Source of the DNA: Rhizobium sp. CCGE531
GTDB taxonomy: Bacteria; Pseudomonadota; Alphaproteobacteria; Rhizobiales; Rhizobiaceae
DNA: 64,000 nt
NCBI RefSeq assembly: GCF_003627795.1
Contig: NZ_CP032684.1
Span: forward strand, 287,001-351,000
Reading direction: 5' to 3'
In this document: piece after piece, positions 37,155 to 47,600 of the stretch
Layout of the letters: every line of letters begins with the position of its first letter
Numbering within the stretch: position 1 is the stretch's first letter
Notes under the pieces: generated by a model
What the model saw: only the letters and a program-made list of their open reading frames with translations
Database searches by the model: none
Told to the model about the DNA's origin: nothing
Position numbers and translations under genes: made by a program

Positions 37155-37525
37155 CGGGATCGCGGAGCCAGTTTCGGCCTGTGCCATTCAGGGAAATCGA
37201 CATTGTCGGAGAGCATCTGGCAACCGGCCTATAGCGTCGTCACAAACGGTAGAGCTCGGGATTGCACAGCGCCGATTGGCTGTTCTTCTGACCAATAAAA
37301 TTGCAGTTTCAGGCCGAAATTGTTTAAAAAACGGGTCGTTCGAATGGGTTTTCGGCAATTCCCACAAATCTTTACCAACTGAAAAATTTCTCGTGAATTT
37401 TTCGTGCAGCCATGCAAGGATGCGCGCCAGCTTGGCCTCGGGGGAGGCCGGCAGTTCCGCAGACATGCCCGGTCAACGGGCTTGCGGGAGGACCCAACAA
37501 GATAGAAACAATAGGGCTGCAACTC
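37155..37525. promoter_or_regulatory. 371-bp upstream region of the nucleoside-uptake genes
   Basis: A gene-free leader and promoter region. It is AT-rich at 37290-37400, then GC-rich, with a small hairpin GCCCG-GTCAA-CGGGC at 37467-37481 followed by a GGGAGGACC stretch about 45 nt before the binding-protein start. It may be a structured 5' leader. I recognise no known riboswitch, so the regulatory mechanism is open. Confidence 0.45.
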
Positions 37526-38521
37526 ATGAAAAAATCCCTTTTGACCCTTTTCGCCCTGGCTGCCATGTCGGCAACGGCGCTTGCGGCCGACATCAAGCCG
37601 GCAATCGTCTATGGAACCGGCGGTAAGTTCGACAAGTCCTTCAACGAGGCTGCCTATAATGGCGCCGAAAAGTTCAAGAAGGAAACCGGTATCGCTTATC
37701 GCGATTTCGAGCCGACGGGCGACACCCAGGGCGAACAGGCGCTGCGCAACTTCGCCAGCAAGGGCTTCAACCCGGTCATCGCCGTCTCCTTCGCTTGGAC
37801 CTCCGCGCTTCAGAAGGTCGCAGCCGAATATCCGAAGACCGAATTCGTCCTGATCGACGACAGCCTCGACCTGCCGAACGTCCGCTCGGTCAAGTTCAAG
37901 GAAAACGAGGGCTCCTATCTCGCTGGCGTCATGGCCGCCATGGCTTCGAAGACCGGTAAGGTCGGCTTCGTCGGCGGCATGGATATCCCGCTGATCCGCA
38001 AGTTCGAGTGCGGCTATGAGCTGGGCGCACGCGCCACCAACGCAAAGATCGAAGTCTTCCAGAACATGACCGGCACGACGGGTGCGGCTTGGAATGACCC
38101 GGTTCGCGGCGGCGAGCTCACCAAGAACCAGATCGACCAGGGCGCCGACGTCGTTTACGCCGCTGCTGGTGCTACCGGTCTCGGCGTGCTGCAGACGGCT
38201 GCCGACAACAAGAAGCTGTCGATCGGCGTCGACAGCAACCAGAACTACCTGCATCCGGGCTCGGTTCTGACTTCCGTCGTCAAGCGCGTCGATCTCGCCG
38301 TCTACAACGCCTTCAGCGACGCCAAGAACGGCAAGTTCACGCCGGGCACGCTGGAGCTCGGCCTGAAGGAAGACGGCGTCACCGTTGCCATGGACGACAA
38401 CAACAAGCCGCTGGTCACGCCGGAAATCCAGGCTGCCGTCGACAAGGCGCGTGCCGGTATCGTCGGTGGTACCATCAAGGTCCACGACTATACGACCGAC
38501 AACGCCTGCCCGAAGAGCTGA
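37526..38521 (+). CDS. BMP-family nucleoside-binding protein of an ABC importer
   Basis: A 331-residue periplasmic protein of the Bmp/Med (PnrA-like) family, which binds purine or other nucleosides. The signal peptide is residues 1-20 (cleavage after ALA-AD), with no lipobox Cys. Family landmarks are IVYGTGGKFDKSFNEAAYNGAE near the mature N-terminus, then SYLAGVMAAMASKTGKVGFVGGMDIP and VYAAAGATGLG. It is followed by a strong terminator and then the ATPase and permease genes, so it is probably made in excess over the membrane components. Confidence 0.9.
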   Translation: MKKSLLTLFALAAMSATALAADIKPAIVYGTGGKFDKSFNEAAYNGAEKFKKETGIAYRDFEPTGDTQGEQALRNFASKGFNPVIAVSFAWTSALQKVAAEYPKTEFVLIDDSLDLPNVRSVKFKENEGSYLAGVMAAMASKTGKVGFVGGMDIPLIRKFECGYELGARATNAKIEVFQNMTGTTGAAWNDPVRGGELTKNQIDQGADVVYAAAGATGLGVLQTAADNKKLSIGVDSNQNYLHPGSVLTSVVKRVDLAVYNAFSDAKNGKFTPGTLELGLKEDGVTVAMDDNNKPLVTPEIQAAVDKARAGIVGGTIKVHDYTTDNACPKS

Positions 38522-38529
38522 TATGAAAC

Positions 38530-38570
38530 AAGGGCGTATGACGTAGCAAACCGTCATACGCCCTTTTCTT
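38530..38570 (+). terminator. Intrinsic terminator/attenuator between binding-protein and ATPase genes
   Basis: A perfect 14-bp stem, AAGGGCGTATGACG (38530-38543) with its complement at 38552-38565, has an 8-nt loop and is followed by TTCTT. It lies 8 bp after the binding-protein stop and ends about 37 bp before the ATPase GTG. Partial read-through would set the excess of binding protein over the transporter. Confidence 0.85.
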
Positions 38571-38601
38571 ATCCGGAATCCGGTTTCTGGAGCCCCCTAT
38601 A

Positions 38602-40113
<1,512 letters not shown>

Positions 40114-40120
40114 GGCCTCG

Positions 40121-41224
40121 ATGAGCACCGCTTCCGTTCCACTCCCCAATTGGATCAACTATGGTCTGATCCCCATTCTCAACCTGATCGTTGCCTTCCT
40201 GATATCAGGCCTTGTCGTCTGGTTCATCGGCGAGAGCCCGCTCGATGCGCTGATCCTGCTGCTGCAGGGCGCGCTCGGCAGCGGCGAAGGCATCGGCTTC
40301 ACCCTCTATTACGCCACGAGCTTTATCTTCACCGGCCTTTCGGTCGCGGTTGCCATTCATGCCGGCCTGTTCAACATCGGCTCGGAAGGCCAGGCCTATG
40401 TCGGCGGTCTCGGCTGTGCTCTCGTGGCGCTGGCGCTCGATAAATACGTACCCTGGTATGTGACCATGCCGTTCGCGGTCATCGGCGCGGCGATCTTCGG
40501 CGCGCTGTGGGCCTTCATCCCGGCCTGGCTGCAGGCCAAGCGCGGCAGCCACGTCGTCATCACGACAATCATGTTCAACTTCATCGCATCGGCGATGATG
40601 AACTTCCTGCTGGTGCATGTGCTGATCGTGCCGGGCAAGATGGCGCCTGAAACCCGCACCTTCCTGGCGGGCGGTCAGCTGCCCAAGCTTGATTGGCTGA
40701 TGGGCATTTTCGGCTCGACCATCGGTGCCGCTCCGCTCAACGTGTCCTTCCTGATCGCGCTGGTCATGTGCTTCCTCGTCTGGGTGCTCGTCTGGCGCAC
40801 CAAGCTCGGCTATGAGATGCGGACGTTGGGCTTGAGCCCGACGGCCGCGGTTTATGCCGGCATTCCCTATGCCCGCACCGTGATCATCGCCATGCTGATT
40901 TCGGGTGGCCTTGCCGGCATGATGGCGCTCAATCCCGTCATGGGCGCGTCCGCGCGCCTGCAGGTGGAGTTCGTGCTCGGCGCGGGCTTCGTCGGCATCG
41001 CCGTGTCGCTGATGGGACGTAATCATCCGCTCGGCATCATCCTGGCGGCGATCCTGTTCGGCATTCTCTATCAGGGCGGCGATGCGCTTTCGTTCGATAT
41101 GCCCAACATCACGCGCGACATGATCGTGGTGATCCAGGGTCTCGTCATCCTGTTTGCCGGCGCGCTTGAATACATGTTCCGGCCGGCACTCGTGCGCATC
41201 TACCAGCAATTCGCCAGGGCGTGA
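40121..41224 (+). CDS. Nucleoside ABC importer permease 1
   Basis: A 367-residue membrane protein of the BPD_transp_2 family (NupP/YufP-like), with about nine or ten hydrophobic segments. The family segments HAGLFNIGSEGQAYVGG and KRGSHVVITTIMFNFI are present, as is the cytoplasmic-loop sequence ALNPVMGASARLQVEF. It starts 7 bp after the ATPase and is followed 10 bp later by permease 2. The preferred start is the ATG at 40121, not the upstream frame opening at 40103. Confidence 0.92.
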   Translation: MSTASVPLPNWINYGLIPILNLIVAFLISGLVVWFIGESPLDALILLLQGALGSGEGIGFTLYYATSFIFTGLSVAVAIHAGLFNIGSEGQAYVGGLGCALVALALDKYVPWYVTMPFAVIGAAIFGALWAFIPAWLQAKRGSHVVITTIMFNFIASAMMNFLLVHVLIVPGKMAPETRTFLAGGQLPKLDWLMGIFGSTIGAAPLNVSFLIALVMCFLVWVLVWRTKLGYEMRTLGLSPTAAVYAGIPYARTVIIAMLISGGLAGMMALNPVMGASARLQVEFVLGAGFVGIAVSLMGRNHPLGIILAAILFGILYQGGDALSFDMPNITRDMIVVIQGLVILFAGALEYMFRPALVRIYQQFARA

Positions 41225-41234
41225 GGATCAGACC

Positions 41235-42206
41235 ATGGAATATTACGATCTTCTCATCAGCATTCTTGGCTCGACCATCCGTCTGTCGATCCCGCTGATC
41301 TTCACCGCGCTGGCGGGCCTCTTTTCCGAGCGCGCCGGCATTTTCGATATCGGTCTCGAAGGCAAGATGCTGGCCTCCGCCTTCGCGGCCGCCTGCGTCG
41401 CCTCGATCAGCGGCTCGCCCTGGGCCGGCCTCGGCGCCGGTATCGTCATCTCGGTGATCTTCGGTCTGCTGCACGGTTTCGCATCGATCACCAACCGCGG
41501 CAACCAGATCGTCTCCGGCGTCGCGATCAACTTCCTGACGGCGGGCTTGACCATCGTTCTCGGTCAGGCCTGGTTCGGGCAGGGCGGCCGCACGCCGACT
41601 TTGCCCGGCACGGCCCGCTTTTCCGGCATCACCCTGCCGGGTGTCGACGCGGTGCGCAATGTGCCGTTCATCGGGCCGCTCTATGCCAATGTCATCTCCG
41701 GCAATAACATTCTGACCTATCTCGCCTTCCTCGCCGTGCCGATTTCCTGGTGGATCCTCTATCGCACCCGTTTCGGCCTGCGGCTGCGCGCCGTCGGTGA
41801 AAATCCCGGCGCGGTCGATACCGCCGGCATCTCGGTCGAATGGCTGCGCTACCGCTCGCTGATAGCAGCCGGCATCCTTTGCGGCTTCTCCGGTACCTAT
41901 CTCGCCATCGCCCAGTCGGCCGCCTTCATCAACAACATGTCGGCGGGCAAGGGTTATATCGCGCTGGCCGCGCTGATCTTCGCCAAATGGAAGCCGGTGC
42001 CGGTCATGTTCACCTGCCTGCTCTTCGGCTTCCTCGATGCCTTCGCCAATTTCATGCAGGGCAAGGCGGTTCCGGGCATCGGCGAGGTGCCGGTACAGAT
42101 TTTCCAGGCGCTGCCCTATATCCTCACCTGCGTCCTGCTTGCAGGCTTTATCGGCGTCGCCAAGCCTCCGAAGGCCGGTGGCGTGCCCTATACCAAGGAG
42201 CGCTAG
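41235..42206 (+). CDS. Nucleoside ABC importer permease 2
   Basis: A 323-residue partner permease of the same BPD_transp_2 family (NupQ/YufQ-like), with about eight hydrophobic segments. The segment RAGIFDIGLEGKMLASAFAA corresponds to HAGLFNIGSEGQ in permease 1, as expected for a heterodimer. ITNRGNQIVSGVAINFLTAG and SAGKGYIALAALIFAKW are further family landmarks. It ends 3 bp before cdd, which ties uptake to deamination. Confidence 0.92.
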   Translation: MEYYDLLISILGSTIRLSIPLIFTALAGLFSERAGIFDIGLEGKMLASAFAAACVASISGSPWAGLGAGIVISVIFGLLHGFASITNRGNQIVSGVAINFLTAGLTIVLGQAWFGQGGRTPTLPGTARFSGITLPGVDAVRNVPFIGPLYANVISGNNILTYLAFLAVPISWWILYRTRFGLRLRAVGENPGAVDTAGISVEWLRYRSLIAAGILCGFSGTYLAIAQSAAFINNMSAGKGYIALAALIFAKWKPVPVMFTCLLFGFLDAFANFMQGKAVPGIGEVPVQIFQALPYILTCVLLAGFIGVAKPPKAGGVPYTKER

Positions 42207-42209
42207 TCC

Positions 42210-42602
42210 ATGTCGCACGATCTGTTCGAGGCTGCTCGCGGGGCGATGGCTTTCGCCCATGCTCCCTATTCGAAATTTCCCGTCGGCGCGGCGATCCGCG
42301 CCGAGGACGGCAAGATCTATACCGGCGCCAATATCGAGAACCTGTCCTTTCCCCAAGGCTGGTGCGCTGAACCCACGGCGATCAGCCAAATGGTCATGGC
42401 CGGCGCCAAGAAGATCGTCGAAATGGCCGTCATTGCGGAGAAGCTGCCGCTCTGCCCGCCCTGCGGCGGCTGCCGGCAGAAGATCGCCGAATTTGCCAGC
42501 AAGGACACACGCATCTATCTTTGCGACGAAACCGGCGTGAGGAAGACCATGACCATGGACGAGATGCTCCCCTTCAGCTTCGAAACCGAGATGCTCGGAT
42601 GA
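42210..42602 (+). CDS. cdd: Cytidine deaminase
   Basis: A 130-residue homotetrameric-type cytidine deaminase converting cytidine and deoxycytidine to uridine and deoxyuridine. The substrate segment FPVGAAIRAEDGKIYTGANIEN is followed by the zinc and proton-shuttle motif WCAEPTAI and the second zinc pair CPPCGGCRQ. All three cysteine ligands and the Glu are present. It follows the nucleoside importer permease by 3 bp and overlaps the next gene by 4 bp. Confidence 0.95.
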   Translation: MSHDLFEAARGAMAFAHAPYSKFPVGAAIRAEDGKIYTGANIENLSFPQGWCAEPTAISQMVMAGAKKIVEMAVIAEKLPLCPPCGGCRQKIAEFASKDTRIYLCDETGVRKTMTMDEMLPFSFETEMLG

Positions 42603-43405
42603 ACGGGGCCGTCGACATCCTCACCGAAAAGCTTGGCGATCTGAAGCCGCGCTACGGCATCATCCTCGGCTCCGGCCTGGGTTCGCTCGTCGATCAGGTT
42701 GGTGATGCCCTGCGCATCCCCTATGCCGATCTGCCCGGCTTTCCGGTCAGCGCCGTCTCCGGCCATGCCGGCACGCTGGTCGCGGGCAAGCTCGGTGATG
42801 TGCCTGTCATCATGCTGTCTGGCCGGGTGCATTATTACGAAAAGGGCGACGCCAATGCCATGCGCACGCCGATCGAGACCCTGAAGGCCCTCGGCGTCGA
42901 TACGCTGATCCTGACGAATTCGGCCGGATCGCTGCGGGAGGAAATGCCGCCGGGATCGGTGATGCAGATCACCGACCACATCAACTATTCCGGCATGAAC
43001 CCGCTGATCGGCGAGGAAAGCGACAAGCGCTTCGTTGGCATGACCAGTGCCTATGATACCGACCTCATCATGCGCATGCGCAAGGCGGCGGAAAAGGCCG
43101 AGATCAAGCTGTCGCACGGCGTCTATATGTGGTTTTCGGGGCCGAGCTTCGAAACGCCGGCGGAGATCCGCATGGCACGCATCCTCGGCGCCGATGCCGT
43201 CGGCATGTCGACCGTGCCGGAAGTCATTCTGGCGCGTCTTTTCGGCTTAAGGGTTGCCGCTGCCTCCGTCATCACTAACTATGGTGCTGGCATGACCGGC
43301 TCCGAACTGTCGCATGACGAGACGAAGGATATGGCTCCGGTCGGCGGCGCGCGTCTCGCCGCCATTTTGAAAGAAATGATTGCGAACGAAGGAGATTCAC
43401 AATGA
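42599..43405 (+). CDS. Purine nucleoside phosphorylase, trimeric class
   Basis: A 268-residue PNP of the PunA/XapA type, not the hexameric DeoD type. The phosphate-binding GSGLGSLVD lies near the N-terminus, followed by GRVHYYEKG, TNSAGSL, GPSFETPAEIRMARILG and SVITNYGAGM. It splits purine (deoxy)nucleosides into base and (deoxy)ribose-1-phosphate. It overlaps cdd upstream and deoC downstream by 4 bp each. Preference for guanosine, inosine or xanthosine cannot be read with confidence. Confidence 0.92.
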   Translation: MNGAVDILTEKLGDLKPRYGIILGSGLGSLVDQVGDALRIPYADLPGFPVSAVSGHAGTLVAGKLGDVPVIMLSGRVHYYEKGDANAMRTPIETLKALGVDTLILTNSAGSLREEMPPGSVMQITDHINYSGMNPLIGEESDKRFVGMTSAYDTDLIMRMRKAAEKAEIKLSHGVYMWFSGPSFETPAEIRMARILGADAVGMSTVPEVILARLFGLRVAAASVITNYGAGMTGSELSHDETKDMAPVGGARLAAILKEMIANEGDSQ

Positions 43406-44175
43406 CGGGCCATTCCCTCAGAGAAACGGCAGCTGTTGCGCTTTCCCTTCTCGACCTCACCAATCTCAAGGATGACTGCACGCCGGCGCAGATCGAGACG
43501 CTGTGCGCCCGCGCGCAATCGCCCTATGGCAATACGGCCGCCATCTGCATCTGGCCGCGTTTCGTCGCTCAGGCTCGCGGCATTCTCGGAACCGATCATG
43601 CCGTGAAGATCGCGACCGTGGTGAACTTCCCGGCCGGCGATATGGAGGTGGCCGATGTAGCAGCCGAAGCGCGTGAGGCGATTGCCGACGGCGCCGACGA
43701 GATCGATCTGGTCATTCCCTATCGTGCCTTTCTGGCCGGCAACGAGCAGGCCGTCACCGATATGGTCGCGGCAGTGCGGGCCGAATGCAAGGGACCGGTT
43801 CTCCTGAAGACCATTCTCGAAACCGGCGAAATCAAGGATACCGCGCTGATCCGGCGTGCCTCCGAACTGACGATCGAGGCTGGCTCCGATTTCATCAAGA
43901 CCTCGACGGGCAAGGTTGCCATCAACGCAACGCTCGAGACTGCCGACATCATGCTGCGGGCAATTCGTGCCAGTGGACGCAAGGTCGGCTTCAAGCCAGC
44001 GGGCGGCATCGGTTCCGTCGCGGATGCCGCGCTTTATCTGAGCCTTGCCGAAACTATCATGGCGCCCGACTGGGCCATGCCCTCGACCTTCCGCTTCGGT
44101 GCATCGAGCCTGCTCGACGACATTCTGAGCGTGCTGGCCGGTGGCGAATCCAAGGCGGCGTCCTCGGGCTATTGA
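43402..44175 (+). CDS. deoC: Deoxyribose-phosphate aldolase
   Basis: A 257-residue class I aldolase splitting 2-deoxyribose-5-phosphate into glyceraldehyde-3-phosphate and acetaldehyde. The Schiff-base Lys166 is in DFIKTSTGK, the proton-relay Asp102 in DEIDLVIPY and Lys198 in GFKPAGG. All catalytic residues are intact. It overlaps the phosphorylase gene by 4 bp and ends 3 bp before deoA. Its substrate is supplied by the phosphorylases plus DeoB, which is encoded on the opposite strand further on. Confidence 0.95.
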   Translation: MTGHSLRETAAVALSLLDLTNLKDDCTPAQIETLCARAQSPYGNTAAICIWPRFVAQARGILGTDHAVKIATVVNFPAGDMEVADVAAEAREAIADGADEIDLVIPYRAFLAGNEQAVTDMVAAVRAECKGPVLLKTILETGEIKDTALIRRASELTIEAGSDFIKTSTGKVAINATLETADIMLRAIRASGRKVGFKPAGGIGSVADAALYLSLAETIMAPDWAMPSTFRFGASSLLDDILSVLAGGESKAASSGY

Positions 44176-44178
44176 TCC

Positions 44179-45486
44179 ATGATTCCGCAGGAAATCATCC
44201 GGAAAAAGCGTAACGGTGCCGCCCTTTCGACCGCCGACATCGATGGCTTCATCGGCGCGCTGGCACAGGGCGAACTGGCCGAAAGCCAGATTGGTGCCTT
44301 TGCCATGGCCGTCTGGTTTCGCGGCATGACGCGCGAGGAGACGGTGGCGCTGACGCTGGCCATGGCCCGCTCCGGCGATACCCTGTCCTGGGAAGGCATC
44401 GGCCGGCCGGTGGCCGACAAGCATTCGACGGGCGGCGTCGGCGACAACGTCTCGCTGATGCTGGCCCCTATCGCCGCCGCCTGCGGTCTCGCCGTGCCGA
44501 TGATTTCGGGCCGCGGCCTCGGCCACACCGGCGGTACGCTCGACAAGCTGGAATCCATTCCTGGCTACGGAATTACGCCGGATGCCGCCCGCTTCCGCAA
44601 GGTCGTCGATGAGGTCGGCTGCGCCATCATTGGCCAGACCGGTGCGCTCGCGCCCGCCGACGGCAAGCTCTATGCGGTGCGCGACGTCACCGCGACGGTC
44701 GATTCCGTGCCGTTGATCACTGCCTCCATTCTGTCGAAGAAGCTGGCGGCGGGGCTGGAAACGCTGGTGCTCGACGTCAAGATCGGCAGCGGCGCTTTCA
44801 TGACCTCGCGGGAAGAGGCCGAGACGCTGGCGCGCTCGCTGGTGGAAGTGGCCAATGGCGGCGGGGTCAAGACCTCGGCCCTGATCACCGACATGAACGA
44901 GCCTTTGGCCGATGCGGCCGGCAATGTGGTCGAGCTCCGCAATTGTCTGGATTTCCTGAAAGGCAACAAGGCGGGCACGCGGCTCGAAACGGTCGTCCTG
45001 GCCTTCGCTGCCGAGATGCTGGTGCAGGCCGGCATTGCCGCAAGTGCTGCCGATGCGGAGAGTAGGGCGCGCGAGGCTTTGGCATCCGGCAAGGCGGCGG
45101 AAATTTTCGGCCGCATGGTGCATGCGCTCGGCGGCCCGGCAGATCTGCTTGAACACCCGGATCGCCATTTGGTGAGCGCCCCGGTACGGAAGCCTGTTCT
45201 CGCCGCTGCCGACGGCTGGCTTGGTGCCTGCGATGCGCGAGGGATCGGCATGAGCGTGATCGATCTCGGCGGCGGCCGTCGCCGTCCGCAGGACAAGATC
45301 GATCATCGCGTCGGCTTCAGCGATATCCTGCCACTCGGCACGAAGGTGAGCAAAGGCGACCGTATTGCGACCGTTCACGCGGCGGACGAGGCAAGCGCGG
45401 AGAAGGCTGCTGCCGATCTCTCAGCCAATTATCGCCTCATCGACAAAGCGCCCACTGCGTCACCCGTTATCATCAGCAGGATCTAA
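44179..45486 (+). CDS. deoA: Thymidine phosphorylase
   Basis: A 435-residue pyrimidine nucleoside phosphorylase that converts thymidine and deoxyuridine to base and deoxyribose-1-phosphate. The signature DKHSTGGVGDNVSLMLAP is at about residues 80-97, followed by GRGLGHTGGTLDKLE and VDAVP-like SVPLITASILSKKLAAG. The length agrees with the family (about 440). It is last in the plus-strand salvage operon. The aspartyl protease gene converges on it. Confidence 0.95.
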   Translation: MIPQEIIRKKRNGAALSTADIDGFIGALAQGELAESQIGAFAMAVWFRGMTREETVALTLAMARSGDTLSWEGIGRPVADKHSTGGVGDNVSLMLAPIAAACGLAVPMISGRGLGHTGGTLDKLESIPGYGITPDAARFRKVVDEVGCAIIGQTGALAPADGKLYAVRDVTATVDSVPLITASILSKKLAAGLETLVLDVKIGSGAFMTSREEAETLARSLVEVANGGGVKTSALITDMNEPLADAAGNVVELRNCLDFLKGNKAGTRLETVVLAFAAEMLVQAGIAASAADAESRAREALASGKAAEIFGRMVHALGGPADLLEHPDRHLVSAPVRKPVLAAADGWLGACDARGIGMSVIDLGGGRRRPQDKIDHRVGFSDILPLGTKVSKGDRIATVHAADEASAEKAAADLSANYRLIDKAPTASPVIISRI

Positions 45487-45539
45487 CGGACGGCAGCGCA
45501 ACGGATGTCGTAGGCGGCTCCACATGGGGCTCGGCTATT

Positions 45540-46064
45540 CTACTGCTTCAACAGCAAATTGCCGTTCTGGACGCCGAAGGAGTTCAGCTTCTTCATGAAG
45601 CTCATGCCGATCAGCGTCGTACTCAATGCGCTGTCCTTCGCCACCACGGCATCGACATCGCGAACGCGGATCGTGCCGATCTCCAGACGGTCGAGTTTGA
45701 CATGAGCAACCTTGGATGTGCCATTCGCCGTCTGGATCGGGTAGCGATAGTCGAGATCGACACCGCTGAAGCCGAGGCTGCGTGCTGTGCTTTCGTTGAT
45801 CGCGACATAGGTGGCGCCCGTATCGATCATCCCGTGCACCGAGCGACCATTGATGGTGAAATCGCCTTCATAGTGGCCGCCTGCATTGGCGCGCAGCTGA
45901 ACGCTGCCATAGGAAACGGGCGCCTCGGCTTTCGGCGGTGCAAGCGAGGCCGCTTCGACAGGCGCCGGCTTTTCGGCGCGCTCGTTGTAGCTATTCACCA
46001 GCATCGGCACCTGGGTCGCCGCAACGGCAATGACGCCGGCAAAGACGAGAACGCGAACGAGCAT
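45540..46064 (-). CDS. Retropepsin-like aspartyl protease (TIGR02281-type)
   Basis: A 174-residue protein with an N-terminal membrane anchor (about residues 3-20) and one retropepsin-like domain. The catalytic motif is MIDTGATYVAIN, and TTLIGMSFMKKL lies near the C-terminus. Such clan AA proteases work as dimers, probably on the periplasmic side. GGAGGGGG upstream favours the start at 46064 over the ATG at 46094. It follows the upp terminator on the same strand. Its target is unknown and no link to nucleoside metabolism is evident. Confidence 0.87.
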   Translation of the reverse strand: MLVRVLVFAGVIAVAATQVPMLVNSYNERAEKPAPVEAASLAPPKAEAPVSYGSVQLRANAGGHYEGDFTINGRSVHGMIDTGATYVAINESTARSLGFSGVDLDYRYPIQTANGTSKVAHVKLDRLEIGTIRVRDVDAVVAKDSALSTTLIGMSFMKKLNSFGVQNGNLLLKQ

Positions 46065-46140
46065 CGGCAGGCCCCCTCCTGCGGGCCATGCCATCTGTAA
46101 GCCAAATTTGCTGAAACGACGCTAAGGCAATCAGTAAAAG

Positions 46141-46170
46141 GCCCGGCAGTTGAACAACTGCCGGGCTTTA
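46141..46170 (-). terminator. Intrinsic terminator after upp
   Basis: A perfect 12-bp stem, GCCCGGCAGTTG (46141-46152) with its complement at 46155-46166, has a tiny loop. On the minus strand it is followed by CTTTTA. It lies 25 bp after the upp stop and separates upp from the downstream aspartyl protease gene. Confidence 0.85.
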
Positions 46171-46191
46171 TAAAGAGTATAATAGCGGATC

Positions 46192-46821
46192 TTACTTCGT
46201 GCCGTACATGCGGTCGCCGGCATCGCCGAGGCCAGGCACGATATAGCCCTTCTCGTTCAGATGGCTGTCGATGGCGGCGGTGAAGACCGGCACGTCCGGG
46301 TGCACGCTGCGGAAATTGGCGATGCCTTCCGGAGCCGCCAGCAGGCAGAGGAAGCGGATATTGTGCGCGCCGCGCTCCTTCAGCTTGTCGATCGCGGCAA
46401 TCGAGGAGTTGCCGGTCGCCAGCATCGGATCAACGACGATGATCAGGCGTTCGGAAATATCCTCGGGTGCCTTGAAGTAATATTCGACCGGCTGCAGCGT
46501 TTCGTGATCGCGATAGACGCCGATATGCGAGACGCGCGCCGAGGGCACGAGGTCGAGCATGCCTTCGAGCAGGCCGTTGCCGGCGCGGAGAATCGAGGCG
46601 AAGACCAGCTTCTTGCCCTCGAGGATCGGCGCATCCATCGGCTGCAGCGGCGTCTCGATGGTCTCGATCGTCAGCTCCAGGTCGCGCGTCACTTCGTAAC
46701 AGAGCAGTGTCGAAATCTCGCGCAGCAGCCGGCGGAAGCTTCCCGTCGACGTATCCTTCTTGCGCATGATTGTGAGCTTGTGCTGCACAAGCGGGTGATC
46801 GATGACAGTGACGCCGTCCAT
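46192..46821 (-). CDS. upp: Uracil phosphoribosyltransferase
   Basis: A 209-residue enzyme making UMP from uracil and [17 protein letters not shown] is at the N-terminus, the PRPP loop is [11 protein letters not shown], and the uracil-binding end is [18 protein letters not shown]. The length matches E. coli Upp (208). The start at 46821 has GGAAGG upstream; the frame opens at 46887. It captures the uracil released by the phosphorylases of this cluster. It lies downstream of higBA and add on the same strand, with a terminator after it. Confidence 0.96.
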   Translation of the reverse strand: MDGVTVIDHPLVQHKLTIMRKKDTSTGSFRRLLREISTLLCYEVTRDLELTIETIETPLQPMDAPILEGKKLVFASILRAGNGLLEGMLDLVPSARVSHIGVYRDHETLQPVEYYFKAPEDISERLIIVVDPMLATGNSSIAAIDKLKERGAHNIRFLCLLAAPEGIANFRSVHPDVPVFTAAIDSHLNEKGYIVPGLGDAGDRMYGTK

Positions 46822-46923
46822 GGTTTCAGCCTTCCAGTAATTCCGTGATATGAGATGGTTCTTCCACGGAAATCGTCTCTGGTGCAAGAAAATAGGGAAA
46901 AACTCCCGATATCATCCCCAAAC

Positions 46924-47229
46924 TCATGCTGCGGACAACGGACGGGCGCGCTCGATTCGCTCGCGCTCGTGCGGAGAGTGCATGACGTCCCACAGGTCAT
47001 TGCGCCGTTGAACGTTCAGCCAGAACTCCGGGCTATTGCCGAACACGCGAGCAAGGATGAGTGCCGTTGCAGCCGTCACGCTGCGGCGATTATTGCATAG
47101 TTCATTCACATGCTTTCGCTGGACGCCCATGGCCTCGGCCAACGCACTTTGCGTCAGGCCCATGGGCTCCATGAATTCTTCGACCAATATTTCGCCGACA
47201 CTTGCCGGCTTACGTTTTGTCATCAACAT
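46924..47229 (-). CDS. higA: HigA-family antitoxin (XRE)
   Basis: A 101-residue HigA-type antitoxin. The family start PASVGEILVEEFMEPMGLTQ is followed by the XRE helix-turn-helix ALAEAMGVQRKHVNELCNNRR and a C-terminal SPEFWLNVQRRNDLW. GGG at 8 nt supports the ATG at 47229; the ATG at 47223 is also in frame. It follows higB by 10 bp, the inverted toxin-first order typical of higBA. It should bind HigB and the operator at 47560-47580. Confidence 0.92.
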   Translation of the reverse strand: MLMTKRKPASVGEILVEEFMEPMGLTQSALAEAMGVQRKHVNELCNNRRSVTAATALILARVFGNSPEFWLNVQRRNDLWDVMHSPHERERIERARPLSAA

Positions 47230-47239
47230 CGCAATTGCC

Positions 47240-47536
47240 CTACCGATAGCTATGGTCGTCCAGATAGATGCCCGTCGCTTCGCCACGGCCACCATCCCAT
47301 TGAAAGATAAGCCGCCATTGCTTGTTGACACGGACGGAGCAAAAACCTTCGAGATTGCCGCGCAATTTTTCGAAATGATTGCTGGGGGGAATCCGTAGAT
47401 CTTGGTCCGTCACCGCATCATCGATCATCTGGAGCTTGCGAAACAGCCGGCTATCCAGATCGGCCGGGACTTTCTTCGAGTGTACATCTTCGACAAAGAA
47501 ATCACGCAGCCAATCATCTCGAAAGCTTACGATCAT
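47240..47536 (-). CDS. higB: HigB-family mRNA-interferase toxin
   Basis: A 98-residue RelE/HigB-type toxin. MIVSFRDDWLRDFF at the N-terminus, HFEKLRGNLEGFCSVRVNKQWRLIFQW in the core and YLDDHSYR at the end are characteristic. HigB toxins cleave mRNA on the ribosome. It begins the higBA unit, which interrupts the add-upp gene order. A palindrome 24-44 bp upstream is the probable autoregulatory operator. Confidence 0.92.
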   Translation of the reverse strand: MIVSFRDDWLRDFFVEDVHSKKVPADLDSRLFRKLQMIDDAVTDQDLRIPPSNHFEKLRGNLEGFCSVRVNKQWRLIFQWDGGRGEATGIYLDDHSYR

Positions 47537-47559
47537 CCTTTGGCTCCCAACATGAGCTA

Positions 47560-47580
47560 ATGTACCGCTCTATGGTACAT
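47560..47580. promoter_or_regulatory. Probable HigA operator
   Basis: The perfect 7-bp-arm palindrome ATGTACC-N7-GGTACAT lies just upstream of higB and 20 bp from the add stop. This is the usual place for the antitoxin-binding site that autoregulates higBA, and it implies that the module has its own promoter. Confidence 0.75.
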
Positions 47581-47600
47581 ATTTCAATCCTGAGCGTTGA

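Noticed and set aside
43279..45378. A 699-codon open frame antisense to PNP, deoC and deoA
   Set aside because: High-GC third-position bias leaves long antisense frames open. Its composition is Arg/His/Gly/Gln-rich without domains, it has no ribosome site, and the opposite strand holds three clear enzymes.
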